Under the pieces are notes generated by a model. The model ran no database searches. It saw nothing but the letters and a program-made list of their open reading frames with translations, and was not told the origin of the DNA. A DNA stretch of 64,000 bases, from positions 16,904 to 80,903 of the forward strand of contig NZ_VDZH01000007.1 in the NCBI RefSeq assembly GCF_007673235.1, in the 5' to 3' direction. Within the stretch, counting starts at the first letter, position 1. Each line of letters starts with the position of its first letter. Below, in pieces: positions 17,158-25,215 of the stretch. This stretch comes from Curtobacterium pusillum. Its GTDB lineage: Bacteria; Actinomycetota; Actinomycetes; Actinomycetales; Microbacteriaceae. Made by a program: the position numbers and the translations under genes.

Positions 17158-19157
17158 GATCCGTTCCCTCGTGTTCGGGTGACACCCCTCGCCGTCGTCG
17201 CGATCGCCGCCAGGCTGGTGACACAGACCAGAGCGAGCGCGCCAGCGGCGAACGCAGCCGCGACTCCCGCAGTCTGGGTGACTGGGTCCAGTGACGAGTG
17301 GAGTCCGGCTCCGTCGGGCCGGAGACCCCACCAGGTGTTGATCGTGACGACCGCGGAAACGGTCAGCAGCATCGCTTCGATCACCAGAAGACTGCCGTTC
17401 GCCCGCAAGAAGGGCGTGCCGGCAGCGACCTTCGCGAAGTGAGCGCGGCCGTACCGGCGTCGATGCGCGATCGCGCTGAGCGCCGCGAGCGCCCCGCTGA
17501 CGACGAAGGCGCTCGCCACTCCGGCAACTCCGATCCCGACCATGCGCGCGGCAATCCGAGCTTCTTCCGCGGCCACTTGACCCACATCGACGACGGCGCT
17601 GAACTCCCGGTCGACATCGGACGCTCGGATTGCGCGCTCGGCGGCGACCCGCGAGCCGAACACGACGTCCCCACTGGACAGCCATGAGCCGAGGAGATCC
17701 GCAGATAACGCCGAAGCCGGTTCCGGCACGACGACCAAGATCGCGTCGTCGAGCCATGCCCGCGACGTCGAATCACCGGGATACGAGTACAGCTCCTGTG
17801 CGGCGAGTCGGCCGACCGTGATGCCTGCGAGCGCAGCGGCTGGCGCGTCTCGGAGCTCCCATTCGGACAGGGCCTGGACGAGCCGATCCGAGTCGATCTC
17901 GGTGTGCTCGGGCAGCCAGACTGAGATGCCCCGGCCCGCGTTGGTGAGACGAGTGCCGTCCTCCGCGCGGACGTCCTGCAGCTGCAGGTAGCCGGAGTCC
18001 ACGAACAACGCGGGTGCCACGCTCCGGCCGTGCCCCGTGGACACCTCGACCGGTGCTGCGAGAAGCGCGTCTCCGTGGTCGAGAGCACGTCCGGCGAACT
18101 CGCCGATCCGGTCCCAGTACGATTGCGTGTCCACTGGGCGTGGGTCCGGGGTGACCCAGAGCTGGACCGTTTCCCCGGCGGCCCGCAGGTCGCGCTCAGC
18201 GCTGCCTGATCGAACGACGGCGACGGCCCCGACGAGGTCGAACGCCGCCGCGACGAGCAGGAGGAGCGCCGGGACGCGTGCTCCTTGGAGCACGACCAAG
18301 AGCGGCCCAGGTGGCCGTGCGCCTCGAAGCGCCTCGGCCATCGGTCGGCGGCACGCTACGAGCGTGCCGACTGCGTGCGTGGCGACGAGGGGAGCGAGAA
18401 GCGCTCCGCAGAGGATCGCGACCGCCACGCCGAACGTCATCACATCCGCCAGCCCGTTGTGGAACGCGAGCGCGGTCGCCGCGCACGGGGCCGCGATCGC
18501 GACGATGAGCAAGGCGGTTCGGGTCTCTGCCAGTTCGGCGAGCAGGATTGACGCGGTGCCCCTCCCGTGCAGCCGCCGCACCGCGCAACGGCGGGGCGAC
18601 CCGACCGTCCCCATCAAGCACAAGACCGAGGATCCCAGTGTCAGGACGGCGATGAGGCCGAGTGCCCCGTTGATGCCGTCGGCGATCCCGACGCGACGGA
18701 GCAGCGGGGTACGCTCAGACGTCACGTCGTAGCCCACCCCCGTCAGCGCATCGATGGTCGCTCGTCGTGCTCGTTCGTCACCGAACACGTCGTAGGTCCC
18801 CGTGGGGTCGAACTGGTCCAGGTCTGCCATGGGCCGGACGTCGGTCGTGATGGCGCTCGAGAAGTCCGCGTAGCCGTCTCGGAGCCACGACTCACCCCGG
18901 CTCGCCGGAGCATCGGTGACGAGTGCCACGCGGCGAATGGTGGGGGCCGATCTGTCCGCCACGACGCGCACGATGGTCGCGTCCTCGGCCCGCGCGATGC
19001 GTTCGAGTGCGGCAGCGACTCGCTGGTTGGATCCGGTCTCGCTGCCCGCCGCCGCGGTCACTGTCGACGACGCTCCGACGAGTCCGGCTTCGCTCACCTG
19101 TGTCAGGCCGATGAAGCCCAGCACGAACGCGAGGAGCGGCGGGACGACGTACGCCAT
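17154..19157 (-). CDS. Bacteriocin-associated multi-TM membrane protein (lactococcin 972 group)
   Basis: The 667-aa product has one N-terminal TM (VVPPLLAFVLGFIGL), a 150-residue extracytoplasmic segment and a block of four TMs (residues ~170-330). A large soluble domain of about 210 residues and three final TMs follow. This fits the family of large membrane proteins that accompany lactococcin 972-type bacteriocins and resembles FtsX/MacB permeases in layout. It probably forms an ABC transporter with the ATPase downstream and gives export or immunity. The frame is open up to 19268, but that extension would overlap the bacteriocin gene and span the hairpin at 19202-19230. The ATG at 19157 is therefore preferred, although no clear Shine-Dalgarno is seen. 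Confidence 0.85.
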   Translation of the reverse strand: MAYVVPPLLAFVLGFIGLTQVSEAGLVGASSTVTAAAGSETGSNQRVAAALERIARAEDATIVRVVADRSAPTIRRVALVTDAPASRGESWLRDGYADFSSAITTDVRPMADLDQFDPTGTYDVFGDERARRATIDALTGVGYDVTSERTPLLRRVGIADGINGALGLIAVLTLGSSVLCLMGTVGSPRRCAVRRLHGRGTASILLAELAETRTALLIVAIAAPCAATALAFHNGLADVMTFGVAVAILCGALLAPLVATHAVGTLVACRRPMAEALRGARPPGPLLVVLQGARVPALLLLVAAAFDLVGAVAVVRSGSAERDLRAAGETVQLWVTPDPRPVDTQSYWDRIGEFAGRALDHGDALLAAPVEVSTGHGRSVAPALFVDSGYLQLQDVRAEDGTRLTNAGRGISVWLPEHTEIDSDRLVQALSEWELRDAPAAALAGITVGRLAAQELYSYPGDSTSRAWLDDAILVVVPEPASALSADLLGSWLSSGDVVFGSRVAAERAIRASDVDREFSAVVDVGQVAAEEARIAARMVGIGVAGVASAFVVSGALAALSAIAHRRRYGRAHFAKVAAGTPFLRANGSLLVIEAMLLTVSAVVTINTWWGLRPDGAGLHSSLDPVTQTAGVAAAFAAGALALVCVTSLAAIATTARGVTRTRGNGS

Positions 19158-19201
19158 CGTGACGGATCGGATGACGGGCCTACTCTTCCGGGACCGGCGT
19201 G

Positions 19202-19230
19202 CACGGGCGCTCCCGGTAGGAGCGCCCGTG
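19202..19230 (-). terminator. Strong hairpin between bacteriocin gene and its membrane-protein gene
   Basis: Twelve-base perfect arms CACGGGCGCTCC/GGAGCGCCCGTG with a five-base loop lie six bases after the bacteriocin stop. No T-run follows on the minus strand. It probably stabilises or attenuates the transcript so that the peptide is made in excess of the transporter. Confidence 0.65.
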
Positions 19231-19236
19231 GCGCGA

Positions 19237-19632
19237 TCAGCAGTTGTGGTAGTACGCCTTGTTGCCACTGGAAGCCTTCGGCGTCATCGCCATCGCGTAC
19301 TTGCCGCCCGGGACGTTGGACACTCGCTTGGACTTCTTGCCCACCGCAGTGGCACCGTGGCACCGCTTCTCACGGAAGTAGTTCGACCACGTGTCGTCCT
19401 TGCCGACTCCCCACTGCCAGAAGCTCCCGCCCCCGCCGTCGCCCGCCCTCGTGGAGACCCCCGAGGTCTCGCCCGTCGACCCGGCTCCGGAGTCGGCGAT
19501 CACGACGCCACCGGCCTCGGAGCCCGACCCCAGGACCTCGTCCGGCGTGGCCGATGCGGTCGTGGCTGTCCCTGCGATCAGACCGATCGACAGCCCGAGG
19601 CCGAGGAGGACCTTCACCTTCGTGTTCTGCAT
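19237..19632 (-). CDS. Lactococcin 972-family bacteriocin precursor
   Basis: The 131-aa precursor has a signal peptide (residues 1-28, ending TTASA) and a Gly/Ser/Ala-rich propeptide. The C-terminal 62 residues match mature lactococcin 972: FWQWGVGKDDTWSNYF, then HGATAVGKKSKR and NKAYYHNC at the end. Lactococcin 972 binds lipid II and blocks septum formation. The match is to aromatic and Tyr spacing, not to function shown here. It is longer than the classic 91-aa precursor because of the spacer, and two cysteines (91, 131) could pair. The start at 19632 has AAAGG six bases upstream; an ATG three bases earlier is possible. It is followed by the membrane protein and ATPase genes. Confidence 0.88.
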   Translation of the reverse strand: MQNTKVKVLLGLGLSIGLIAGTATTASATPDEVLGSGSEAGGVVIADSGAGSTGETSGVSTRAGDGGGGSFWQWGVGKDDTWSNYFREKRCHGATAVGKKSKRVSNVPGGKYAMAMTPKASSGNKAYYHNC

Positions 19633-19655
19633 CATTCGCCTTTCACTGCCCCTAG

Positions 19656-19696
19656 TGAGGCGCCTCATCGTGGCAGGGAGTGAACGGCGATGTCAA
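19656..19696 (-). promoter_or_regulatory. Bacteriocin promoter with palindromic operator
   Basis: On the minus strand a perfect -35 TTGACA (19691-19696) is followed 18 bases on by CACGAT (19667-19672). The perfect palindrome TGAGGCGCCTCA (19656-19667) sits at the expected start of transcription. Such placement suggests repression, but the regulator is not in the window. Confidence 0.55.
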
Positions 19697-19728
19697 AAAC
19701 GTCAGATGTGAATATCGGCGATCATCGA

Positions 19729-19884
19729 TCAACCGTCGTGACGGTTCCGCGGGGCACCGCCCAACGCTGCACAGATCGTGGTGACGGCCAACAGTGCTCC
19801 CGTCACCGGCACCGCGGCAAGCGGGCAGAGCGTCAGGGCAACGACGGCGACGAGGGCGACCACACCGATGACGACGTGGTTCAC
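19729..19884 (-). CDS. Small two-TM membrane peptide, 51 aa
   Basis: This short frame starts at a GTG whose last bases overlap the esterase stop (GTGA), the same arrangement used between the preceding two genes, so translation coupling is likely. The peptide (VNHVVIGVVALVAVVALTLC, then PLAAVPVTGALLAVTTICAA) is two TM helices joined by a Pro turn, with a short polar tail. No function is known. As the last gene of the aminoacyl-lipid operon it may assist the two membrane enzymes. It could also be a chance frame. Confidence 0.5.
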   Translation of the reverse strand: MNHVVIGVVALVAVVALTLCPLAAVPVTGALLAVTTICAALGGAPRNRHDG

Positions 19885-21161
19885 CGCAGCGCCCCGAACA
19901 GCACGTCGGCCTCGCGCGGCAAGTCCGTCCGCAGCGACCACTGCACGGTGTTCCAGTCGTGACCGCTGCCGGGCGCGAACGCGACGTCGGTGCGCGCCCC
20001 GGCCTTCCGCGCGGCCGCACCGAGCACCCGGGCGTTGCGACTGAACGCGTGGTCGGAGGACCCCGCCGTCAACCAGACGGCGTGCCCACCGAGCCCGTGT
20101 GCTCGCATCTGCGCGATCGGGGCAGCCGCCTTCCACGCCGCCACCGACCCGCCGAAGGCCTGGTCGGCACTGTGCTGCGGGCTCTGGTCCGTCGGCTGCA
20201 TCTCGCTCGAGATCGCGAGGGCCGCTCCGAACCGGTCGGGCGCTCTGGTGAGGAACTGCATGGCGCAGGTCGCTCCCTGCGAGAAGCCGACGAGGCCCCA
20301 CGCCTGCCGGTCGGTGGTGACGGGCAGGTGTGCGGTGAGCCAGCGGGGGACGTCCTCGGTGACGTAGGTCGCGGACTTCCCGAGCCGCGAGTCGACGCAC
20401 ATGGTGTTCAGCCCCGGCGCGGAGAGCTGGTCGACGGAGACGACGATCGGGGCGCGACCGTGGTGCGCTGCAGCGTAGGCGTCGAGCACGGTACCCATCT
20501 GCCCGGCGGTGAACATGTCGCTCGGGGCGCCGGGCTGGCCGGCGAACGCGAGGACCACGGGCAGCGGCGCGGGATCGCGGACGAGGGCGGCTGGTGGCAG
20601 GTAGACGACCGCGGGGCGGGCCGGGAAGTCGGAGCGGCTGCCGGGGATGTCGACGGTGCGGACCTCGCCGACGGTGGGCTGCGAGGGCAGGGGCGCGGAG
20701 GAGAGGTCGAGTGCGGGGTAGGGGTTGCTCTGCACGACGGTCCCGAGCGTCGGGTACTTGGCGAACTCGACGTTCACCCCGAGCGCGGGGACGAGGAGTG
20801 CTGCCGGCACGAGCACCACGGCGAGCACCCGGCGCCATCGTCCGCCCTGCACGATGGCGGTGACGGCCAGGGCGAGACCGGCTGCCGCGATCGCGACCCA
20901 CATCCGGGTGACCGGGCTGAGGGCGACCCCGAACAGGTTCAGGACGTCGCTCACGATCCAGCACACGACGAGCACGACGACGGCTGCAGCGCCGGCGATC
21001 GCGGCCCGCAGTCCGACGGACCGCCACGCACGGCGATCACGCCACGACCGGACGACCGGGAGCAGCACGACGACCGCGAGCACCGCGAACGTGACGTCGA
21101 TCGGGACGAGCTTCGACGGCGCCTGCAGCTGCGTCGCGAGCAGCCACTCGGTCGGGCTCAC
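19881..21161 (-). CDS. Membrane-anchored alpha/beta-hydrolase esterase, possible aminoacyl-phosphatidylglycerol hydrolase
   Basis: The 426-aa product has four N-terminal TM segments (to about residue 128) and an extracytoplasmic esterase domain of the antigen-85/esterase-D type. Nucleophile Ser294 lies in GFSQGA, with Asp370 in GSSDHAF and His401 in PGSGHDW. Its GTG start overlaps the stop of an aminoacyl-lipid synthase gene. Hydrolases in this position are known in Enterococcus faecium and corynebacteria to remove amino acids from aminoacyl-phosphatidylglycerol. By context I infer the same role: tuning membrane charge. A mycolyl-type transferase activity is less likely here. Confidence 0.8.
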   Translation of the reverse strand: MSPTEWLLATQLQAPSKLVPIDVTFAVLAVVVLLPVVRSWRDRRAWRSVGLRAAIAGAAAVVVLVVCWIVSDVLNLFGVALSPVTRMWVAIAAAGLALAVTAIVQGGRWRRVLAVVLVPAALLVPALGVNVEFAKYPTLGTVVQSNPYPALDLSSAPLPSQPTVGEVRTVDIPGSRSDFPARPAVVYLPPAALVRDPAPLPVVLAFAGQPGAPSDMFTAGQMGTVLDAYAAAHHGRAPIVVSVDQLSAPGLNTMCVDSRLGKSATYVTEDVPRWLTAHLPVTTDRQAWGLVGFSQGATCAMQFLTRAPDRFGAALAISSEMQPTDQSPQHSADQAFGGSVAAWKAAAPIAQMRAHGLGGHAVWLTAGSSDHAFSRNARVLGAAARKAGARTDVAFAPGSGHDWNTVQWSLRTDLPREADVLFGALR

Positions 21162-23182
21162 GAGCGCACGGCGTTGCTGCGGCCGGTCGCCGCGCTGCGG
21201 TGCGCCTGCCGCAGCGCCCACAGGTGCTTCGGTCGGAGACCCGGGACGTACGCCGACGCCAGCGCCCTGGCCACCCGCGGCACGTGCAGGGCCGTCGGGA
21301 CGACGATCCAGAGCGGCTCGTGCCGTGCGCCGAACTTCTCCTTGAAGCGCTGCAGCGACCGGAATCCGTACACGGGCTCGAGCACCTGGGCGAGGAGCAT
21401 CGAGCCACGCGCGACGAGTGACCCGGCGCCGGCGTGCGCGGCGAGCGGCGTGCCGGAGAGGCTGATCGTGGTGAGGCCGGCGTCCCGGGCACGGAGCGCC
21501 GTCCGGGCGATGAGGAACTCCATCACGCCGGGCATCCCGTCCTCGCCGCGGCGCATGACGTCGAGCGTGTACCCGGTCAGCGTGCCGTGCTCGTACACGG
21601 GCAGCCAGCTCGTCACGGCGGTCACGTGGCCGTCCGGCGCGACGGCGAGCATCAGTCGGACGTCCGGGTCGTCGAGCTCGCGGAACCCGCCGAGGGTGAA
21701 CCCCATCTCGGGCAGTCGACGGTCGGCGGCCCAGCGGGTGCAGATCGACTCGACCTCGGCGCGACGGGCGTCGTCGAGCGCGCCGAACGTGGTCCACTCG
21801 TCGCGCACGCCTTCACGGTCGGCCCGGTTCGACGCGGTGCGGAGGTCCTGGCGCTTCTTGCCGCGCAGGTCGAACGCGGTCACGTCGAGCACGGACTCCA
21901 CCCCGACGGGCAGGGCGGACCAGCCCTCGGCGACGAGGATCTCCCGCACCGGCTCGTGCACACTCGTGAACGCCGGCACCCACCCGTTCCGCTCGCAGAA
22001 CGCCGTGAACGCGGCCAGCACCGCGGCACGGTCGGCCGCCGCGCACGCCGGGTCGGACACGGTGAGCGCGACGTCGCCGCGCACGCGGTAGGCCACCGCG
22101 CCGAGGCCGTCCGGGTGTGTCCAGGTCGCGTTCCCGCGCCAGGTGCCCATGTGCCCGAGGGTCCCGGCATCGCCGTCTCGCAGCATCTCGACGAGGTCGT
22201 CACGGCACGGGCCGGCGGCGCGGAACCGCTTGCGGACGAGCCGGCCGTGCAGCCCGAGGACGGCGAGCAGGACAGCGGCGGGCACGAGCCAGGCACCGAG
22301 CAGCGTGACCTGCCACTCCAGGGCGTCCAGGCCGAGGCCCTGCCACTGCACGGCGTCGGAGCGCACCGGCTCGATGACGAACACGTCCACCAGCACGACC
22401 ATCAGGACGACGAGGACCCCGGTCGCCAGGGCGAACCCGGCAGGTCGGCCGCGGTGCACGAGCCAGGCCGCGCAGAGGAGCAGGACGCCGACCACGACGA
22501 CCGAGCGGTCGCTCATCGCGTCCACGAAGACGGACAGCACGCCGTCCGGGTCCGGGACGACGAGGGTCACGAGCGTGCCCGCGCCGAGCGCGATGAGGGC
22601 GCTCACGACGAACGTGCGTGCGCTCACCGCATCGCGGGTGGTGCGGGTCTCCGGCCTGGAGGCACGGCGCACGACGAACACGCCGGCTGCGGTCCCGAGC
22701 AGGGTCGCCAGGGCACGCGCCAGGTCCGACCCGTGGCCGGCGAACAGGACGAGCGTCAGGACCACGGTCCACAGCGCGGCCCGGGTCCGCCAGCGGTGCT
22801 GGGTCGGCATCGAGGCGGTGGCCGCACCGAGCAACGCCGCGGCCACGATCGAGGGCGCGAAGAGCGGTTGGCCGACGGCGAACTCCGCGTGCGCCTCGCC
22901 GAACGCGGCGCCGATCGACACCGTGGCCAGGGTCCCGAGCACGGCGATCGCGGGTGCGGCGACGCCGATGACGAGGGTCCGGAGCGAACCGAGCGAGCGT
23001 TCCGCGATGACGGTCGTCAGCACCACCGCGACGAGCGCGAAGCAGGCGACGGGCGGGTGGTGCGGGAAGTCGGGTTCGGCGTGGGCCATCCGGGCGGACA
23101 CGACGAGGACGGCCGCCACGACGGCCACGACGACGGAGACCGGGAAGCGACGAAGTCGTCCGAGCAGAGCTTGAGGTGCCAC
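21158..23182 (-). CDS. Aminoacyl-phosphatidylglycerol synthase, MprF-like with DUF2156 domain
   Basis: The 674-aa product has a multi-TM N-terminal half (about residues 10-320) and a C-terminal DUF2156 catalytic domain (about 330-640) with MGTWRGNATW, YTLDVMRRGEDGMPGVMEFLI and RFKEKFGARHEP, all typical of MprF-type lysyl/alanyl-phosphatidylglycerol synthases. These use aminoacyl-tRNA to add a positive charge to membrane lipids, which protects against cationic peptides. The amino acid cannot be told. Unlike the mycobacterial LysX form it has no fused lysyl-tRNA synthetase. Start is GTG. A two-component system lies 96 bases upstream and an esterase overlaps downstream. Confidence 0.88.
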   Translation of the reverse strand: MAPQALLGRLRRFPVSVVVAVVAAVLVVSARMAHAEPDFPHHPPVACFALVAVVLTTVIAERSLGSLRTLVIGVAAPAIAVLGTLATVSIGAAFGEAHAEFAVGQPLFAPSIVAAALLGAATASMPTQHRWRTRAALWTVVLTLVLFAGHGSDLARALATLLGTAAGVFVVRRASRPETRTTRDAVSARTFVVSALIALGAGTLVTLVVPDPDGVLSVFVDAMSDRSVVVVGVLLLCAAWLVHRGRPAGFALATGVLVVLMVVLVDVFVIEPVRSDAVQWQGLGLDALEWQVTLLGAWLVPAAVLLAVLGLHGRLVRKRFRAAGPCRDDLVEMLRDGDAGTLGHMGTWRGNATWTHPDGLGAVAYRVRGDVALTVSDPACAAADRAAVLAAFTAFCERNGWVPAFTSVHEPVREILVAEGWSALPVGVESVLDVTAFDLRGKKRQDLRTASNRADREGVRDEWTTFGALDDARRAEVESICTRWAADRRLPEMGFTLGGFRELDDPDVRLMLAVAPDGHVTAVTSWLPVYEHGTLTGYTLDVMRRGEDGMPGVMEFLIARTALRARDAGLTTISLSGTPLAAHAGAGSLVARGSMLLAQVLEPVYGFRSLQRFKEKFGARHEPLWIVVPTALHVPRVARALASAYVPGLRPKHLWALRQAHRSAATGRSNAVRS

Positions 23183-23239
23183 GATCTCATCCCAGCCGGT
23201 TGCGGGCTCCGCGTCATCGCTCCGGGGTGTGAACCACGA

Positions 23240-23253
23240 TGGCCGATCGGCCA
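23240..23253. promoter_or_regulatory. Perfect palindrome TGGCCGATCGGCCA upstream of the MprF-like gene
   Basis: This 14-bp palindrome lies in the 96-base gap between the sensor kinase and the MprF-like gene. It could be the site of the neighbouring response regulator or just a chance G+C-rich palindrome. Confidence 0.3.
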
Positions 23254-23278
23254 GTCCGGGTGGCTCGGAGGATGACGG

Positions 23279-24481
23279 TCAGACCGGGCGCGCGGCCGGC
23301 ACGTGCTCGACCGGGAGCCGCAGGTGCAGCGCGAACCCGTCGTCGGGCTGCGGACCGGACTCCATGCTCCCGCCGAGGAGTGACGCCCGCTCGCCGAGGC
23401 CGATCAGCCCGAGGCCGGACCCGGGGAGCTCGAGACGGTCGGCTCGCGCCGGCCCGTTCACGACGTCCACGAGCACCTGCCCGGCGTGGATCCGGCCGCT
23501 CACCCGGACGGTCGCGTCGGGGGCGTGCTTCCGGACGTTCGTCAGCCCCTCCTGGACGAACCGGTACACGGCGCGCTGCAGCGGCTGCGAGAGGGTGTCC
23601 GGCAGGTCGACGGTCGTGCTGGTCTCCAGGCCGCTCTCGGCGACGAGCCGCGGCAGGTCGGCGAGCACCGGCTGCGGGGCGATCTCGCGGTCGGTGCCGC
23701 CGGACGCCCGGAGCACCTGCACCATCTCGCGCAGCTCCTGCAGGGTCACGACGCACAACTGCCGGATGGTCCGGGCGAACCCACGCTCGGCCTCGTCCCG
23801 CCCCGCCATCTGCATCGCCCCGGCCTGCACGGCGATGAGGGTGACCTGGTGCGAGACGACGTCGTGCATCTCCCGCGCCAGGAGCGCCCGCTCACGGGAG
23901 AGCGCGACCGCTGCTGCCTGCCGGCGCTCGTCCTCCTGCGCGCGCCGGGCGAGGTCGAGCTGTTCGGTCAGGCGTGCCCGGGTCTGCACGAGCAGCCCGA
24001 CGGCGAGGGGGCCGAGCGCGAAGATGAGGGCGTAGACGACGGACACGACGATCTCGTCGAGGGTCTGCGGCGGTCCCACGAACCCGCCGAACCCGACGAA
24101 CTGCACGAGCGCGGCGAGGAGCATGAGCCAGCGACGGTCCGTGCGCTCCCCGAGGGTGAACAGCGCGATGCTGGCGGCGACCACCGCGGACCCGACGAAC
24201 AGTCCGGGCACCGTCAGGGCGAACGCGAGCACCGGGAACCGGCGACGGAGCAGCAGCGCCGCTGCCGCCAGCAGCGACAACCACGTCTCGACCGTCGTCG
24301 CTCCCGAGATGTCGAGCACGGCGTCGGCGACGGCGGCCGCGACGAAGAACGCGTCGACCAGCCACCAGGGTGCCCGGTGGGTGCGCGCCCAGCGCAGGCC
24401 GGCGTCGACGAGGCGGTCGAGCCTCCCGTCGGTCGCGGTGAGGACCCGCCGGAGGCGGGTGGCCGCCGACTGCTCAGCCAT
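23279..24481 (-). CDS. Two-component sensor histidine kinase, NarL-partner type
   Basis: The 400-aa product has about five or six TM segments (residues 40-170), a HisKA_3 dimerisation domain with phospho-acceptor His206 in REMHDVVSHQVTLIAVQAGA, and a HATPase domain with EGLTNVRKHAP (N-box) and GSGLGLIGL (G-box). This is the DesK/LiaS-like layout common in envelope stress sensors. The start overlaps the response regulator stop by eight bases. Its position ahead of the aminoacyl-lipid genes suggests that it senses membrane damage or antimicrobial peptides; this is inference. Confidence 0.92.
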   Translation of the reverse strand: MAEQSAATRLRRVLTATDGRLDRLVDAGLRWARTHRAPWWLVDAFFVAAAVADAVLDISGATTVETWLSLLAAAALLLRRRFPVLAFALTVPGLFVGSAVVAASIALFTLGERTDRRWLMLLAALVQFVGFGGFVGPPQTLDEIVVSVVYALIFALGPLAVGLLVQTRARLTEQLDLARRAQEDERRQAAAVALSRERALLAREMHDVVSHQVTLIAVQAGAMQMAGRDEAERGFARTIRQLCVVTLQELREMVQVLRASGGTDREIAPQPVLADLPRLVAESGLETSTTVDLPDTLSQPLQRAVYRFVQEGLTNVRKHAPDATVRVSGRIHAGQVLVDVVNGPARADRLELPGSGLGLIGLGERASLLGGSMESGPQPDDGFALHLRLPVEHVPAARPV

Positions 24482-25109
24482 CCAGCAGTCCCGCCTCGGC
24501 CGCACGCAGTGCGAGCTGGACCCGTGTCGGGACGCCGAACGCGGCGAGGAGGCCGCGGACGTCCTCCTTGACGGTGCCGGTGCTCACGCCGAGGCGCTGC
24601 CCGATGTCCGGGTTGCTCGCGCCGTCGGCGACCAGCCGCAGGACCGCGTGCTCGCGCTCGGACAGCGACGGCGGCACCTGGCCCGGTGGCCGCGCGGCGA
24701 ACAGACGAGACCGGTCGACGCCGGGTGCGAGGACCACGCCGCCGCGGGCGAGGACCCGGACGTACTCGGCGAGTCCCTCGGGATCGGTGTCCTTGAGCAG
24801 GAACCCCGCGGCGCCGAGTTCCATGGCCTGACCGACGTACTCGTCGGTGTCGAAGGTGGTGAGCATCGCCACCGCCGGTGGATCGGCGAGGGTCTGCAGC
24901 TCGCGGAGGACCTCGAGACCGTTCACCCGCGGCATCCGCACGTCCAGGAGCACGACGTCGGGTGCGTGCGACCGGATGACCTGCACGGCGTCGACGTCCC
25001 CGGTCGTGGCCACGACGTCGATGTCCGGCGCGGCACCGAGGATCAGCTCGAAGCCGTAGCGGACGAGCGTCTCGTCGTCGACGATCACCACGGTTGTCAC
25101 GGCCGTCAT
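24474..25109 (-). CDS. NarL/LuxR-family response regulator
   Basis: The 211-aa product has a receiver domain with phospho-acceptor Asp56 in VVLLDVRMPRVNG and the conserved Lys in GFLLKD. A C-terminal LuxR-type helix-turn-helix reads LSEREHAVLRLVADGASNPD then IGQRLGVSTGTVKEDV. It is partnered with the overlapping kinase gene and heads the predicted operon that runs to the aminoacyl-lipid genes. The ATG at 25109 puts the receiver at the N-terminus. It is divergent from the GntR gene, with 106 bases between the two starts. Confidence 0.93.
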   Translation of the reverse strand: MTAVTTVVIVDDETLVRYGFELILGAAPDIDVVATTGDVDAVQVIRSHAPDVVLLDVRMPRVNGLEVLRELQTLADPPAVAMLTTFDTDEYVGQAMELGAAGFLLKDTDPEGLAEYVRVLARGGVVLAPGVDRSRLFAARPPGQVPPSLSEREHAVLRLVADGASNPDIGQRLGVSTGTVKEDVRGLLAAFGVPTRVQLALRAAEAGLLDG

Positions 25110-25122
25110 CTTGTCATGCACG

Positions 25123-25151
25123 TTGGCGTTCCGAGGGGGACTCGCTACTGT
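25123..25151 (+). promoter_or_regulatory. Promoter of the GntR regulator gene
   Basis: A -35 TTGGCG (25123-25128) and a -10 TACTGT (25146-25151) are exactly 17 bases apart, ten bases ahead of the inverted repeat at 25161. This placement puts the operator over the transcription start, as expected for autorepression. Confidence 0.6.
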
Positions 25152-25160
25152 GATGCCAAC

Positions 25161-25182
25161 TGGTCATGTCCGCGCATGACCA
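25161..25182. promoter_or_regulatory. Operator TGGTCATG-n6-CATGACCA for the GntR regulator
   Basis: Perfect eight-base arms with a six-base spacer lie just downstream of the GntR promoter. The half-site TGGTCATG recurs in the EIIB/EIIC intergenic region at 26822, which ties the two promoters together. It resembles the TGGTCTAGACCA core bound by DasR-type regulators. Confidence 0.7.
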
Positions 25183-25215
25183 CCCTGACGACCAGCGACG
25201 GAGCACGAGGGACGC

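Noticed and set aside
19157-19268. Longer bacteriocin-associated membrane protein starting inside the bacteriocin gene
   Set aside because: The added residues are a frame-shifted reading of the precursor end and pass through the hairpin at 19202-19230; the TM begins correctly from 19157.
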